64,000 nt of DNA. Source: Chamaecyparis obtusa (lineage: Eukaryota; Streptophyta; Pinopsida; Cupressales; Cupressaceae). The stretch is taken from contig BSBK01006386.1 of the NCBI GenBank assembly GCA_027943335.1, positions 434,001-498,000 of the forward strand. The letters are read 5' to 3'. The first letter of the stretch is position 1. Each line of letters starts with the position of its first letter. Shown here in pieces: positions 1 through 9,812 of this stretch. The position numbers and the translations under genes are program-made. The notes under the pieces were generated by a model that was given only the letters and a program-made list of their open reading frames with translations, ran no database searches and had not been told where the DNA came from.

Positions 1-986
1 AGGGTTGGAGCACGCAAATGAAATATTTGATCAGCCATGATATTTACAGAGCATATTTATGATCATAAGTGACCGGTTTTAGGGGTGATTATTCTATTGT
101 AGATTTATGTAACCCTAAGGAGATATTTTTTTTCCTGCCTGCGTGCAGGGGATGTATATATTCTTTTTTGGAGCCTGTAGTGCTCAGAATTCACATGTTT
201 GTAAAATAGAAAGCCTCTTTCTTGGGAAGCTATCTGTGGCATTTCTTTTTGCCCCTTTAGCTTTCCACATCTTGTAGATTCTCATTGATGAATTCAAACA
301 TTGCAAAGTATTCTGTGACATTCTTGTTGTCCTCATGCTTGCTTGTCTGGATTACCTCTTATTGAATTCAGTATATGTATGTTTCAGTAACTCTTAGGTT
401 TTTCTTGATTCCTCTTTCTTTCTGCAATTCATGTGTATGCTGGTGAATGATTTGATTTGAATGCTTTTGTGGGCATACTTCCACCCCTGACAATCTGTCT
501 CATTCATATACCCAATTGTAGAGATGAATGTTTGTCTGCAGGTTGTATTCTGTGTCTGACTCTTTAGGAGTACTGCTGTCTTGAGAAATTCCTTTTTCCT
601 TGCATAGTATTCCTTTACTGCAAACCCCTCTATAAAATACTTATGCAGGCCTATTCATTGAGTTGTAATCTCCTAGACCTAGGATTATGTACTGGTTTCA
701 TCCTTCATACTGCAATTCATACCCTAGTTTCGGTGCATCACCTAGTAGGATAGGTTTGCTTTCCTATCATTTCCCTTTCATGCATTCCTTCGAACCCTTT
801 CCCCTCAAAGTTTACTTTCCTGTTAGAAGCAAATCAGGGTGATTATCCAAGAGGAACCAACCTAGAATCTGGAGGTCTCATCTAAGTTAGCAAAAGGTCC
901 CACAACCTTGAGATGATTCCCATGTTATACTGGATTATCAAGACTACGAGAGCTTGAGATCAGAGGTGCAAATTCAGTGTATAACA
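1..986 (+). repeat. 5' LTR of element A (left edge cut by the window)
   Basis: This matches 8851-9809 with scattered substitutions. It ends in ...TGTATAACA, so the canonical CA lies at 985-986. It keeps a segment around 600-630 that the 3' copy lacks (about 25-30 bp), which is why the lengths differ. A TATA-like TATAAAA lies at 631-637. The true left end cannot be seen. Confidence 0.9.
631..637 (+). promoter_or_regulatory. TATA box of the element A LTR promoter
   Basis: TATAAAA in the second half of the LTR, repeated at 9454-9460 in the 3' LTR. It would direct transcription starting roughly 25-35 bp downstream, placing the R region at about 660 onward. Inferred from position and motif only. 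Confidence 0.5.
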
Positions 987-990
987 TTTT

Positions 991-1008
991 TGGCATGCCT
1001 GGTGGGAC
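991..1008 (+). promoter_or_regulatory. Primer-binding site of element A
   Basis: TGGCATGCCTGGTGGGAC begins 4 bp after the LTR end. It starts with TGG, the complement of a tRNA 3' CCA, as in a minus-strand primer site. I cannot assign the tRNA with confidence. Confidence 0.6.
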
Positions 1009-1148
1009 AGTAAAGAAGTTCATTTTTTGGAGATTGTGTCATCTCTGATATGCAGATTGCATAATACAGACTTTTAGAGGTTGTTCTATCAAGTATATCT
1101 GGCGACTCCACTGGTTTCAAAAACTCAGGCCAACCTTGCTTAAGGTTT

Positions 1149-2723
1149 ATGAGAAAGATCGAGATTAGAAGCTCAAAGCCTACCAAATTTTCAGAGTTTC
1201 CCTTGAAAAGAAGCTACAAAGGCAGGTCAACTCAGAGAAGAGCCCCTACAAGAAGAGTCCAATCTACACCTCCTGATATTTTAGAGAGGAGACCTTTCCT
1301 CTTTCATTTTAGAAGAAGAGGTAGATCTCTGACCAGAGTTTTAGAAGAAGAAGAAGATCCAAATCTAGCAAGTACAACTCATATAGTTGTTAATCTTCAG
1401 GTTACACCTCCTACAATGGCTAGAAATTTCACCTTTGCACCTTTCAATTAGGGGAGCCCATTAAATTTTGCAGTGCATCATGATGTGCCCTTGGTGGCAT
1501 TAAAGAATATACCTAATTTCACAAGGGAGGGACAGACAACAGCCTTTGAGCACATAAGAGATGTGAGCACCATTTGCAGCATACACAACATTACTCAAGA
1601 TGATGTGTCCACCAAATTATTAGTAGCATCCCTGAAAGGTAAGGCTCTAGAGTGGTTTAGAACTTTAACTATTGGTTCTATTACTTCATGGGATGAATTA
1701 GGGGATGCATTAAGCAAGAATTTTGAGGATAAATCAGATAATTTGTCTCTAGTTGAGCAGTTAACAACTATAAAGAGAGACCCTCAAGAGCAAATGACAG
1801 ATTATAATAGTAGATTCCTTAAAACATGGAATAGAATCCCAGTATCTGTAAGGCCATCAGCTGACCATGCCTTCCTGTACTACTTGCAAAGTCTGAATAA
1901 ACAAATCTCTGTCATGATCCAGTCTATGGGTGGTACCACTTTACCCCAGGCCTTTGACACTGCTGTCAGAGCTGAAAATTGTTTGATCCAAGTAGGCATG
2001 ATACAGAGAAGACCTCCCATACCTATCTTCCCTAGTCTTCAGCCCATTTCACCTGCATAAGTACCCCCATTTACCCCTATTCCCACAATATCAGCACCTC
2101 AAGCTAGTACCAGTGGTCAGGAACATGCTACAACAAATTTCTCCCAAGGGTCGTAAGAGGTGAAGAGTAGTCAGCAAACTAGTATACAAGAAATGGCAAA
2201 CTTGCTGCAAACTCTAACCAAAGAGGTCACAAACTTGAAGAAACAAAACCAAGGCATCAAGCCACCCTTCCAATCACAAGGCCAAAGTCCTAATCAGCAA
2301 TACCAAAATCAAGGACAACCTTATCAATAAAATAGGCCACCGTACCAAGGAGGCTATCAAGGGCAAAGACAAAATTTTAGTCAAAGACCATTCCAACCAT
2401 ATAACCCTACACCTCTTAATTCTATAAATCTAGTCAGGGATATGGTTCCTAGTCAAAACAATATAGCCATGGATAATGAATGGTGTTTCCCTTGCAATCA
2501 GCCCCACAATCAGGCTACGTGTTCTAATGGATGGATGAACCAAGCGCTAATGGTTCAAAATGCTTCACAAGCTCAAATAGAAGCTACTTCTAGTGGGACA
2601 GCTCCTCAACAAGAAACACAAGAGAATGAGACTACTCTTTTCAATTGGGAGCAACCAGATTTCAATGGAGTCAATGATGAAGCTACTTTTTTTGCCTACA
2701 CAAGAGCAAAGAGAAGAGCCTAA
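1149..2723 (+). pseudogene. gag of element A (broken by stops)
   Basis: One reading frame from 1149 with in-frame stops at 1449, 2058, about 2154, about 2328 and 2721. The start is basic and Arg-rich (1149-1450). Codons from 1473 to 2060 form a retrotransposon gag domain (capsid-like: the family's ALEWFRTL signature, then a long helical region). A Gln-rich stretch follows (2160-2400). At about 2475-2520 there is a zinc-knuckle-like C-x2-C-x3-H-x4-C, one residue short of the usual C-x2-C-x4-H-x4-C. Several stops replace Gln in a Gln-rich region, fitting C-to-T decay. The product would form the virus-like particle and bind the RNA. Confidence 0.8.
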
Positions 2724-3785
2724 GACATGGAGAGAGCAGATTTTGGTACTAAGGCCACTACATCTATATAACCACTATAGCAAGTTGCCCCTATCACATC
2801 CAAGGAGGCCCCTATTGTCACAAGCAAAGAAGGCCAAGTTCCAAAAGAGGCAGAACCCATCATAATAAAAGCACAACAAAGAGTACACACTATGGCACCT
2901 TATAATATTGTAGACAACATGAAGAAGGTGAATGTCACCATGTCTATGTGGGACTCTTTGTCTATTCCAGGACAACCTAAAATTTTGGAGAAGGCCATGA
3001 GAGAGGTAGAAAATCCTCAACCTGCAAAAGAAACTGCAAAACCAGTGTTGGTCAACATTGACCAAGAAAAGGAGACTCCAACTAGCAACTCCAAGGCCAA
3101 TACCATGCAAGGTAGGAATTTAAAGCCACCTCCCTTTTACGTATCTTTAATTATTGGGAAATCTTTAGTGCATAATTGTATGGTAGATAGTGGAGCTACT
3201 AGCACTGTAATGCCCAAGAAAGTGGTTGATCAATTAGGACTTAAATATGAACCCTTCCAAAAGAAGGTTACACAACTTGATGGATCCTCAGTCAGTACTA
3301 TAGGTGTGGCCAAGGATACCAGTCTAATTCTCCATGCTAGTCCTAATTTTTTCATTCTCCTTGACATATATATCATAGATCTTCCTACATTTTTTGCCAT
3401 ATGTCTCTCAAGAGAGTTCACAGCCAAGATAGGAGGTTATCTTTCTTCCGACTGGTCTCACATGCTCTTTCATACAAGGTATGGTATCAAAGTCACCATT
3501 AAATCAGAAGCCTTAGCAATACATCATATAGAGCCATATGTGTCCAATTCCATCAATACTAATTGTCCTATATTTGATGACAATGACTTCCCAACCACTA
3601 GTGAAGCAAGCACCAAAATAGAGAATATCCCTGATATTCTCCTAGATGAAAGAACCTCAGAGATCCAAGAGAGTCTTGTTTGGGATTTTGGTTTGGGGAG
3701 TTATCTGATTCAAGAAAGTGGAGCCATAGAACCAAGCCTTCTCAAAGAATACACTGATTCAGATAATCGGGATAGTCAAGTCTAG
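2724..3785 (+). pseudogene. Aspartic protease region of element A pol
   Basis: Same frame as gag, with stops just after 2721. The stretch 2892-3785 is open. The catalytic motif D-S-G-A-T is visible at about 3184-3200, preceded by the hydrophobic strand expected of retropepsins. A linker of about 130 residues follows and ends at TAG 3783-3785, directly before the RNase H-like domain. The enzyme would cleave the polyprotein. The TAG stands where related elements have Trp before the RNase H strand (inference from family consensus). Confidence 0.8.
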
Positions 3786-4180
3786 GAACTATTTTTTGAT
3801 GGAGCTAGAAGTAGACATGGTTCTGGTGGAGGTGCTATGCTGGTGTCTCCGAAAGGAGAAAGGTATTATACTACCTTTAGATTCAATTTTTCCTGCACCA
3901 GCAACACTGCAGAGTATGAAAGTCTGGTTAATGGACTAGAATGGGCTAAAAAAAGAGGGCTTAAAGCATTAAAAGTATATGGTGACAGTGAACTTGTTGT
4001 CAGCCAAGTAAGAGGGATGAGTGCAACCAAAAATGATGTCATGAAAGCATACAAACATAGAGTTTGGGATGCAATTGAAGATTTCCATGCTTTCAATATC
4101 ATTGCTATCCCTACAAAATTAAATCAAAATGCTGATAGGTTAGATGCTATTGGATCTCATTTGACATCCCCAATAGCATT
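3786..4180 (+). pseudogene. RNase H-like domain (archaeal-type, aRH) located between protease and RT
   Basis: Directly after the protease frame comes F-F-D-G-A with a Gly-rich turn, then A-E-Y-E-S-L, then Y-G-D-S-E-L-V-V, then N-A-D-R-L. All four acidic positions of an RNase H fold (D, E, D, D) are kept, more completely than in the ordinary RNase H downstream. It shares the spacing and motifs of the aRH of element B (39570-39951), which lies in the usual Tat position after RT-RH. In element A nothing similar is found between RH and integrase, so the domain has moved or the order is ancestral to another lineage. Its role would be removing the RNA strand during reverse transcription. Confidence 0.8.
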
Positions 4181-4288
4181 TCAAAAGAGGCAGATCAGCA
4201 ACACATCAAGATTATTGTCAGACCTTCAATTCCAGATAATAATATTAGTTGGCAAGTGTTTGACAATGATGAACAAATTCTGTAGTTC

Positions 4289-5182
4289 TTGTTTGAAGAA
4301 GATGTCTTTTCAAGGCACAATCAAAAGAGATTATCACAGAACTATGGTGATCAAGTGATACAACTTAGATCTAATAAGATGCCTAAAGGTCTTGTCACCA
4401 TAGAGACTATCTTTAACAAGGATGATGAAGTCAAGAAAAATAAAGCTGGCCTGGTAGTCCAACAGGAAGATTGTGCTGAATTAGAGATGGAACCATGTAA
4501 GAGCCTACAATTTGGAAAAGTAAACACTAATTCAGAAAAGCAAGCTTACACTAAATTATTCAAAGAATTTAGTGATGTTTTTGCATGGGGGTATGGAGAC
4601 CTCAAGGGTTTTGATCCTACCCTTGCTCACCACACTATTGAATTGGAGCCTAATGCTAAACTAGTAAGGCAAAAGCAAAGGCCTTTTAATCCCAAGCTTG
4701 AACCACTTATGCATAAGGAAGTACTCAAACTAATAGAAAGTGGCATCATCTACCCCATCAAACATACTAGTTGGGTTTCCAACCTTGTTCCTGTCAAGAA
4801 GAAGAATGGGGGGCTGAGGTTATGTGTTGATTTCAGGGATTTCAACAGAGCCTCATTAAAAGACCACCATCCACTACCCTCTATGGAACAAAATCTGCAA
4901 TGTGTCTCTAGATCCAAGAGATTATCATTGTTGGATGGCTATTTAGGATACAATCAAATCTTAGTGAAAGAAGAGGATCAATATAAGACTACATTTACAA
5001 CCAAGTGGGGAACCATGGCATATCAGAAGATGCCCTTCATTTTGTCAAATGCAGGTGCTACATTTCAAAAGGCAATGGACATGGCCTTTAAGGGCCTCAT
5101 GTACAAGTTTGTGCTGGTCTACCTAGATGACATAACTGTTTACTCAAAGCATGCAGTAGACCACATCAGACATTTGAGGTAG
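4289..5182 (+). pseudogene. Reverse transcriptase of element A
   Basis: A +1/-1 frame change separates this from the aRH frame; the two overlap at 4289-4358. RT motifs are in order: the L-x-L-C-V-D-F-R-D motif at about 4820, the Y-x-x-I-x-V-K region at about 4950, the M-P-F-x-L-S-N-A-x-A-T-F-Q box at about 5030, and the catalytic Y-L-D-D at 5120-5131. The frame stops at TAG 5180-5182, where relatives have Gln, and continues in frame. Active-site residues remain, but the frame is interrupted. Confidence 0.88.
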
Positions 5183-5866
5183 ATTTTTGAAAGATGCAAA
5201 GAATTTGGGATATCCCTTAATCCCATGAAATGTGTGTTTGCAGTTCATGAAGGAAAACAATTGGGATATGTAGTATCCAAAGAAGGAATTATAGTGGACC
5301 CTGAGAGAATTGCAGCCATCTTAGAACTACCATTACCACATCACAAGAAAGGTCTCCAATATTTCATAGGAAAGATTAACTTTGTTAGGAGATTCTTGCC
5401 TAACATTGCTGAGTTACTCAAGCCTTTGACAGCCATGTTGAGGAAAGGTTCAGCCTTTAGTTGGACCAAAGAAGGAAAAGTTAACTTCCAAGCTATTAAA
5501 GAAGCCTTAACAGAAGCTCCTACTCTCCTAAACCCAAATTTTAGTAAGGATTTTATCCTTTATGCTTATGGGGGTCATGATGCTATATCTGCGATGTTGA
5601 CTCAAGAAAATGCTGAAGGATTGGAGCAGCCCATTGCTTTCTTTAGCAAGGGTTTAGAAGAGTATGAACAAAGATACTCTTTTGTAGAAAAACATGTTCT
5701 TACTGTGGGAAAGAGCCTCAAAAAATTCAGACATTTATTAACCCATAGCAAGGTGCATTTGATGGTTACTCATCCAAGTGTCAAAGAATTTTTTCTTTCT
5801 AAGGACCTAAATGAAAAAAGAGCTGGTTGGATCACTAAGGTGATGGAATATGACATAGATATTTAG
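5183..5866 (+). pseudogene. RT connection and Ty3-type RNase H (catalytically degraded) of element A
   Basis: Same frame as RT. It holds the L-G-Y-V-V-S-K and V-D-P-E-R thumb/connection motifs, then the gypsy RNase H region from about 5535. The position that should read T-D-A-S in an active enzyme reads A-Y-G-G, so the first catalytic Asp is gone, while E-Y-E-Q-R-Y-S and later fold motifs persist. Loss of this Asp is what is expected when a second RNase H (3786-4180) has taken over. The frame stops at 5864-5866 and then runs on into integrase. Confidence 0.8.
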
Positions 5867-7263
5867 ACTACCAAGCTGGTTAGAGGAAGATGTCTTTGTG
5901 AGCATCTGGCAAAAGATGGAAGTTCAAAGAAATTAGAATACATAGATGCATCTCTGGTGGTGCATTCTACAGGAGAGCAAGCCAAGGCAACTAGCTGGTT
6001 GCCTAATATGATCAATTATTTGAAGATAGGACAATATCTTGTAGGCCTAGATTCAACAAAAAGGAGGTATTACAGGCTACAATCTATTCCTTTTGTGCTG
6101 ATAGATGAAATTCTTTTCAGAAAGGATCACAATGGTGTCCTTCTAAGATGCATAGATTCAGAAAGGGTTGCAGATGTCTTATTTGAGTTTCATGATGGAG
6201 CTTCTGGTGGCTGTTTCTCTCCTAGGACTACAGCTTTTAAGATCATGAGGGCTGGATACTATTGGCCATCTATCTTCAAAGATAATCATGATTATGTTAG
6301 AAGATGCGTCAAATGTGCTATTTTTGTAGGGAAAGAAAGATTTGCAACTCTGCCCCTACAACCAGTCAAAACAGAGCAGCCCTTCATGAAGTGGGGTATA
6401 GATTTCATTAGCATGATTAACCCTCCATCTAGTGCAGGACACAAGTGGATAATCACTGCAACCGATTATTCACTAGGTGGATAGAAGTAGTTGCTTTAAA
6501 AGAAGCTGATGAGAGTGTTGTTTTAAGTTTTTATGATGACATCATTCATAGATTTGGCATTCCAGATTCTATAGTTTCGGACAATGCATTAGCATTTACA
6601 GGCCTCAAAGTCTCAGAGTGGGCAGTCAAGAGGGGCATTTATCTGAATACAAGTTCCAATTACTATCCTTAGGGGAATGGTTTGGTAGAATCAATAAATA
6701 AGAATCTGATTAGAATAATCAAAAAGACCCTACAAGACAGTCAGAGGGACTGGCATACTAAATTAAGATCTGCCTTGTGGTTAGATAGAATTACTCCAAA
6801 GAAAATCATTGGTAATTCCCCATACATGTTGGTGTATGGTAGAGAGGCTAAGTTATCTATTTTAATTGAATTACCAGCTTTGGACTTGGCCACTCAGTAT
6901 GCCTTGTTTGAAAAAAGTGATCCTATGCAAACCAGATATGCCCAGTTGATGGAGCTAGAAGAGATCAGAGATAAATCAATGTAAGATATGGCATTCCATC
7001 AGATTCAAACAAAGAGAAGCTTTGATAAAAGAGCCAGGGTCAGAAACTTCAAGGTTGGAGATGTATTTCTCAAATGGGATGAGTTCAGGTCAAAACCTGG
7101 CAAGCACACAAAGTTTGATTCCTTTTGGGGTGGACCATTTGTTATAACAGAGTGCAGAGGATCTAACGCTTTTCAGCTTTCAACCCTTGAAGGAGCTGCC
7201 CTACCAATCTCAGTGAATGGTTTCCACTTGAAGCTTTTTTTTGAAGTTAATCCTTCTTTGTAG
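5867..7263 (+). pseudogene. Integrase of element A (frameshifted)
   Basis: The N-terminal zinc domain at 6190-6320 has H, C, C but the second His is replaced by Cys (G-G-C-F-S-P-R-T-T). The core has D at 6464-6466, D at 6580-6582 and E at 6688-6690, the last two 35 residues apart, so the DDE triad is intact. A single base seems to be missing just after the first Asp (6467-6472), moving the frame from the 4289 phase to the 6445 phase. Stops at 6670 (where relatives have Gln) and 6982 follow. The C-terminal part to 7263 has the R-x-F-x-V-G-D and G-P-F-V-I motifs of gypsy integrases. No chromodomain is present. Confidence 0.87.
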
Positions 7264-7572
7264 GTCCTTGTGAATTCTTGTAAATATTTTTCCTACTTTC
7301 TTCCAGTTTTCTAATTTAGTTTTTCCCTATTTTCTAAGAAGTGCTCGTGCACAAGTTTGTCTTCCCGGTTCAATTTTTTTTGTCCCTCTCCCTGTCATAA
7401 AGTTTTTGTGCTCGAAAAATGACTCCTATGCCCAATGGATTGCTTCAAGGCAACTGGTCCAAATGTCTAGCAGGCTAACATCCCGCAGAGGTCACCAAAA
7501 TGTTGCCCAAAATTTCCCTATCGTTCATTTTTTTCCATGGTCCTATTTTTTCCAAAGAACTACTCAAGTGTC

Positions 7573-7727
7573 GAAAACCCAGTGTGTTTTCGACCTTCTC
7601 TATGAAGGCTCAAGATGTTTCTGCCCTTTTGGTTTGAAAGCTCGGTGTGTTTTTGACCTTCACTCTAAAAATTCTATGTATTTTGGACCTTCGCTTGAAA
7701 ACCCTCTGTGTTTTCGACCCTAAGTGC
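7573..7727 (+). repeat. Five tandem copies of a ~31-bp unit downstream of integrase
   Basis: Copies start at 7573, 7604, 7636, 7666 and 7697. The consensus opens with GAAAACCC and continues with TGTGTTTTCGACCTTC. Copies 1 and 5 are closest; 2 and 4 are the most diverged. The stretch stays open in one frame, giving a repeating Cys-Val-Phe-Asp-Leu-like peptide, but the period is not a strict multiple of three and there is no other sign of coding. The rest of 7264-7792 is non-coding 3' region with no recognisable gene. Confidence 0.7.
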
Positions 7728-7792
7728 GCAACTCTGACCAGGCGGGTCCCAGTTCCTCAAGGCCATGCTAGTGCAGTGAAGATCTGATAGCT

Positions 7793-8601
7793 GTTGCATG
7801 ATCGCATGGGATCTTCCAATCCCATGAGATCATACGACAACCATTGATGCGACACCGCGGGCTCATCCAAGCAGTCAGCAAATAGTGAGGTGACGTGTTC
7901 GGTTATCCGCTAACATCCTACGGTTGGTCACATGATCACATGGGCTCTTTCAAGCCCATGCGACCATGTGACAAACTGTCAATGGTTTTAGTGGTGATGG
8001 TGGCGGTCAGTGGCTAACACCTTCTGGTTGGTCGCATGATCGCATGGGCTCTTCCGAGCCCATGCGACCATGCGACAAACCATCAGCGGTTCACGACTTG
8101 GGCAGGTAGCATCTTGCGGTTGGTTGCATGATCACATGCAGTCTCAAAAATGCATGTGACCATGTGACAAGCGGTAAATGACAGCTTCTGGTGGTGACGT
8201 GTCAGGACTATCGGTGGGTCCGATGTTCAGTGGAAGTGCCAGTTGATCCAAGATAAATGGCTGGTGCATGATCTCATGGGACCTTCCAATCCCATGCGAT
8301 CATGCGACAGCCGTTCGATTCTTCTAGGTTTTTCAATTGGTGTGGTCGTGGGTCCAGCCTTGTGGTCAGCTCCTGTTGGGCCACGTGGCAGTGTTTGACA
8401 AGTGTGATGTCTTGCGGGTCTCGAGCGATGCTTATGTGGCGGTAGGGAAAGTTTTCAAAAAGGCTTGTCGCATGATCACATGAAGGCCTTTCGGGCTCAT
8501 GCGATCATGTGACCATTGACATTTTCGAAGGGCGGAGGCAAGTTTTCAAAAGCTTGTCGCATGATCACATGAGGGCCTTTCAGCTCATGCGATCATGCAA
8601 C
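7793..8601 (+). repeat. Array of seven long imperfect palindromes (hairpins)
   Basis: Near-perfect inverted repeats of 44-54 bp lie at 7793-7841, 7927-7972, 8031-8076, 8123-8170, 8269-8312, 8467-8513 and 8556-8601. The best (8031-8076) has left arm GTCGCATGATCGCATGGGCT pairing with its right arm with one mismatch and a loop of about 4 nt. The arms differ between copies, but the left core GCATGATC-x-CATG and right core CATG-C-G-A-x-CATG recur. Copies 6 and 7 plus their flanks form an 89-bp tandem duplication. Sequence between hairpins is not conserved. In the element's RNA these would fold as a row of stem-loops just before the 3' LTR. 8602-8850 holds nothing else recognisable. Confidence 0.9.
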
Positions 8602-8850
8602 CATTGCTTTGTCAAAGCAGTGTAGCCTATTTTCGCGGACTCTCTTCCAAGGTGAATGTTGCAGGCGCGGGTAGCTCAAGAAATTTATTTCGCTAGGACA
8701 TGCATAGTTGAGAGGATGATGAAGGAGGTCTGGGCAGCCATCAAGGGTCATTTCTTGTCTTTGCAAGGTACTAGTGTGCATTCATGGTATGAATTTATGC
8801 AGAAAAGAGTGATAAATCTAGGTTGTTTATCTGTAGGTTGATTGTGGTAC

Positions 8851-9809
8851 AGGGTTGGGGCATGCAAATGAAATATCTGATCGGCCATGATATTTATACA
8901 GCACATTTATGATCAGAAGTGACTAGATTTAGGGGTGATTATTCTATTGTAGATTTATGTAACCCAAAGGAGATATTTTTTTCCTGCCTGCGTGCAGGGG
9001 ATGTATATATTCTTTTTTGGAGCCTGTAGTGCTTAGAATTCACATGTTTGTAAAACAGAAAGCCTCTTTCTTGGGAAGCTATCTGTGGCATTTCTTTTTG
9101 CCCCTTTGGCTTTCCACATCCTGTAGATTCTCATTGATGAATTCAAATATTGTAAAGTATTTTGTGACATTCTTGTTGTCCTCATGCTTGCTTGTCTGGA
9201 TTACCTCTTATTGAATTCAGTATATGTATGTCTCAGTAACTCTTAGGTTTTTCTTGATTCCTCTTTCTTTCTGCAATTCATGTGTATGTTGGTGAATGAT
9301 CTGATTCGAATGCTTTTGTGGGCATACTTCCACCCCTGGCAATCTGTCTCATTCATATACCCAATTGCAGAGATGAATGTTTGTCTGCAGGTTGTAGTCT
9401 ATGTCTGACTCTTTAGGAGTACTGCTATCTTGAGAAATTCCTTTTTCCCTATCTATAAAATACTTATGCAGGCCTATTCATTGAGTTGTAATCTCCTAGA
9501 CTTAGGATTGTGTACTAGTTTCATCCTTCATACCACAATTCATACCCTAGTTTCAGTGCATCACCTAGTAGGATAGGTTTGCTTTCTTGTCATTTCCCTT
9601 TCATGCATTCCTTCTAACCCTTTCCCCTCAAAGTTTACTTTCCTGTTAGAAGTAAATCAGGGTGATTATCCAAGAGGAACCAGCCTAGAATTTGGAGGTC
9701 TCATCTCGGTTAGCAAAAGGACCCACAACCTTGAGATGATTCTCATGTTATATTGGATTATCAAGACTACGAGAGCTTGAGATCAGAGGCGCAAATTCAG
9801 TGTATAATA
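8851..9809 (+). repeat. 3' LTR of element A
   Basis: Copy of 1-986. It ends TGTATAATA, so the terminal CA is mutated to TA. The left boundary is uncertain because the 5' partner is cut by the window. A purine run AGAAAAGAG at 8801-8809 followed by TG at 8810 could be the PPT and true LTR start, giving about 1000 bp. Copia coding sequence begins immediately after 9809. Confidence 0.88.
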
Positions 9810-9812
9810 GGT

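Larger units (their letters stand above)
1..9809 (+). mobile_element. Element A: Ty3/gypsy (Tat-like) LTR retrotransposon, nested in a copia element
   Basis: Positions 1-986 and 8851-9809 are clearly the same sequence and flank a gag-pol region, so they are LTRs. The window opens inside or at the start of the 5' LTR. Internal order is PBS, gag, aspartic protease, an RNase H-like domain, RT, RNase H, integrase, then about 1.5 kb of repeat-rich non-coding DNA and the 3' LTR. The reading frame changes near 4289-4358 and near 6467-6484 and carries many stops, so it is non-autonomous now. The extra RNase H points to the Tat lineage (family knowledge), but its place upstream of RT is unlike element B here. 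Right of 9809 the sequence is copia RT, showing that A inserted into a copia pol gene. Confidence 0.9.

Noticed and set aside
7793..8601. Palindromic repeat array as a CRISPR-like locus
   Set aside because: Plant nuclear retrotransposon context, repeats diverge between copies, spacers irregular (about 44-155 bp), no cas genes.
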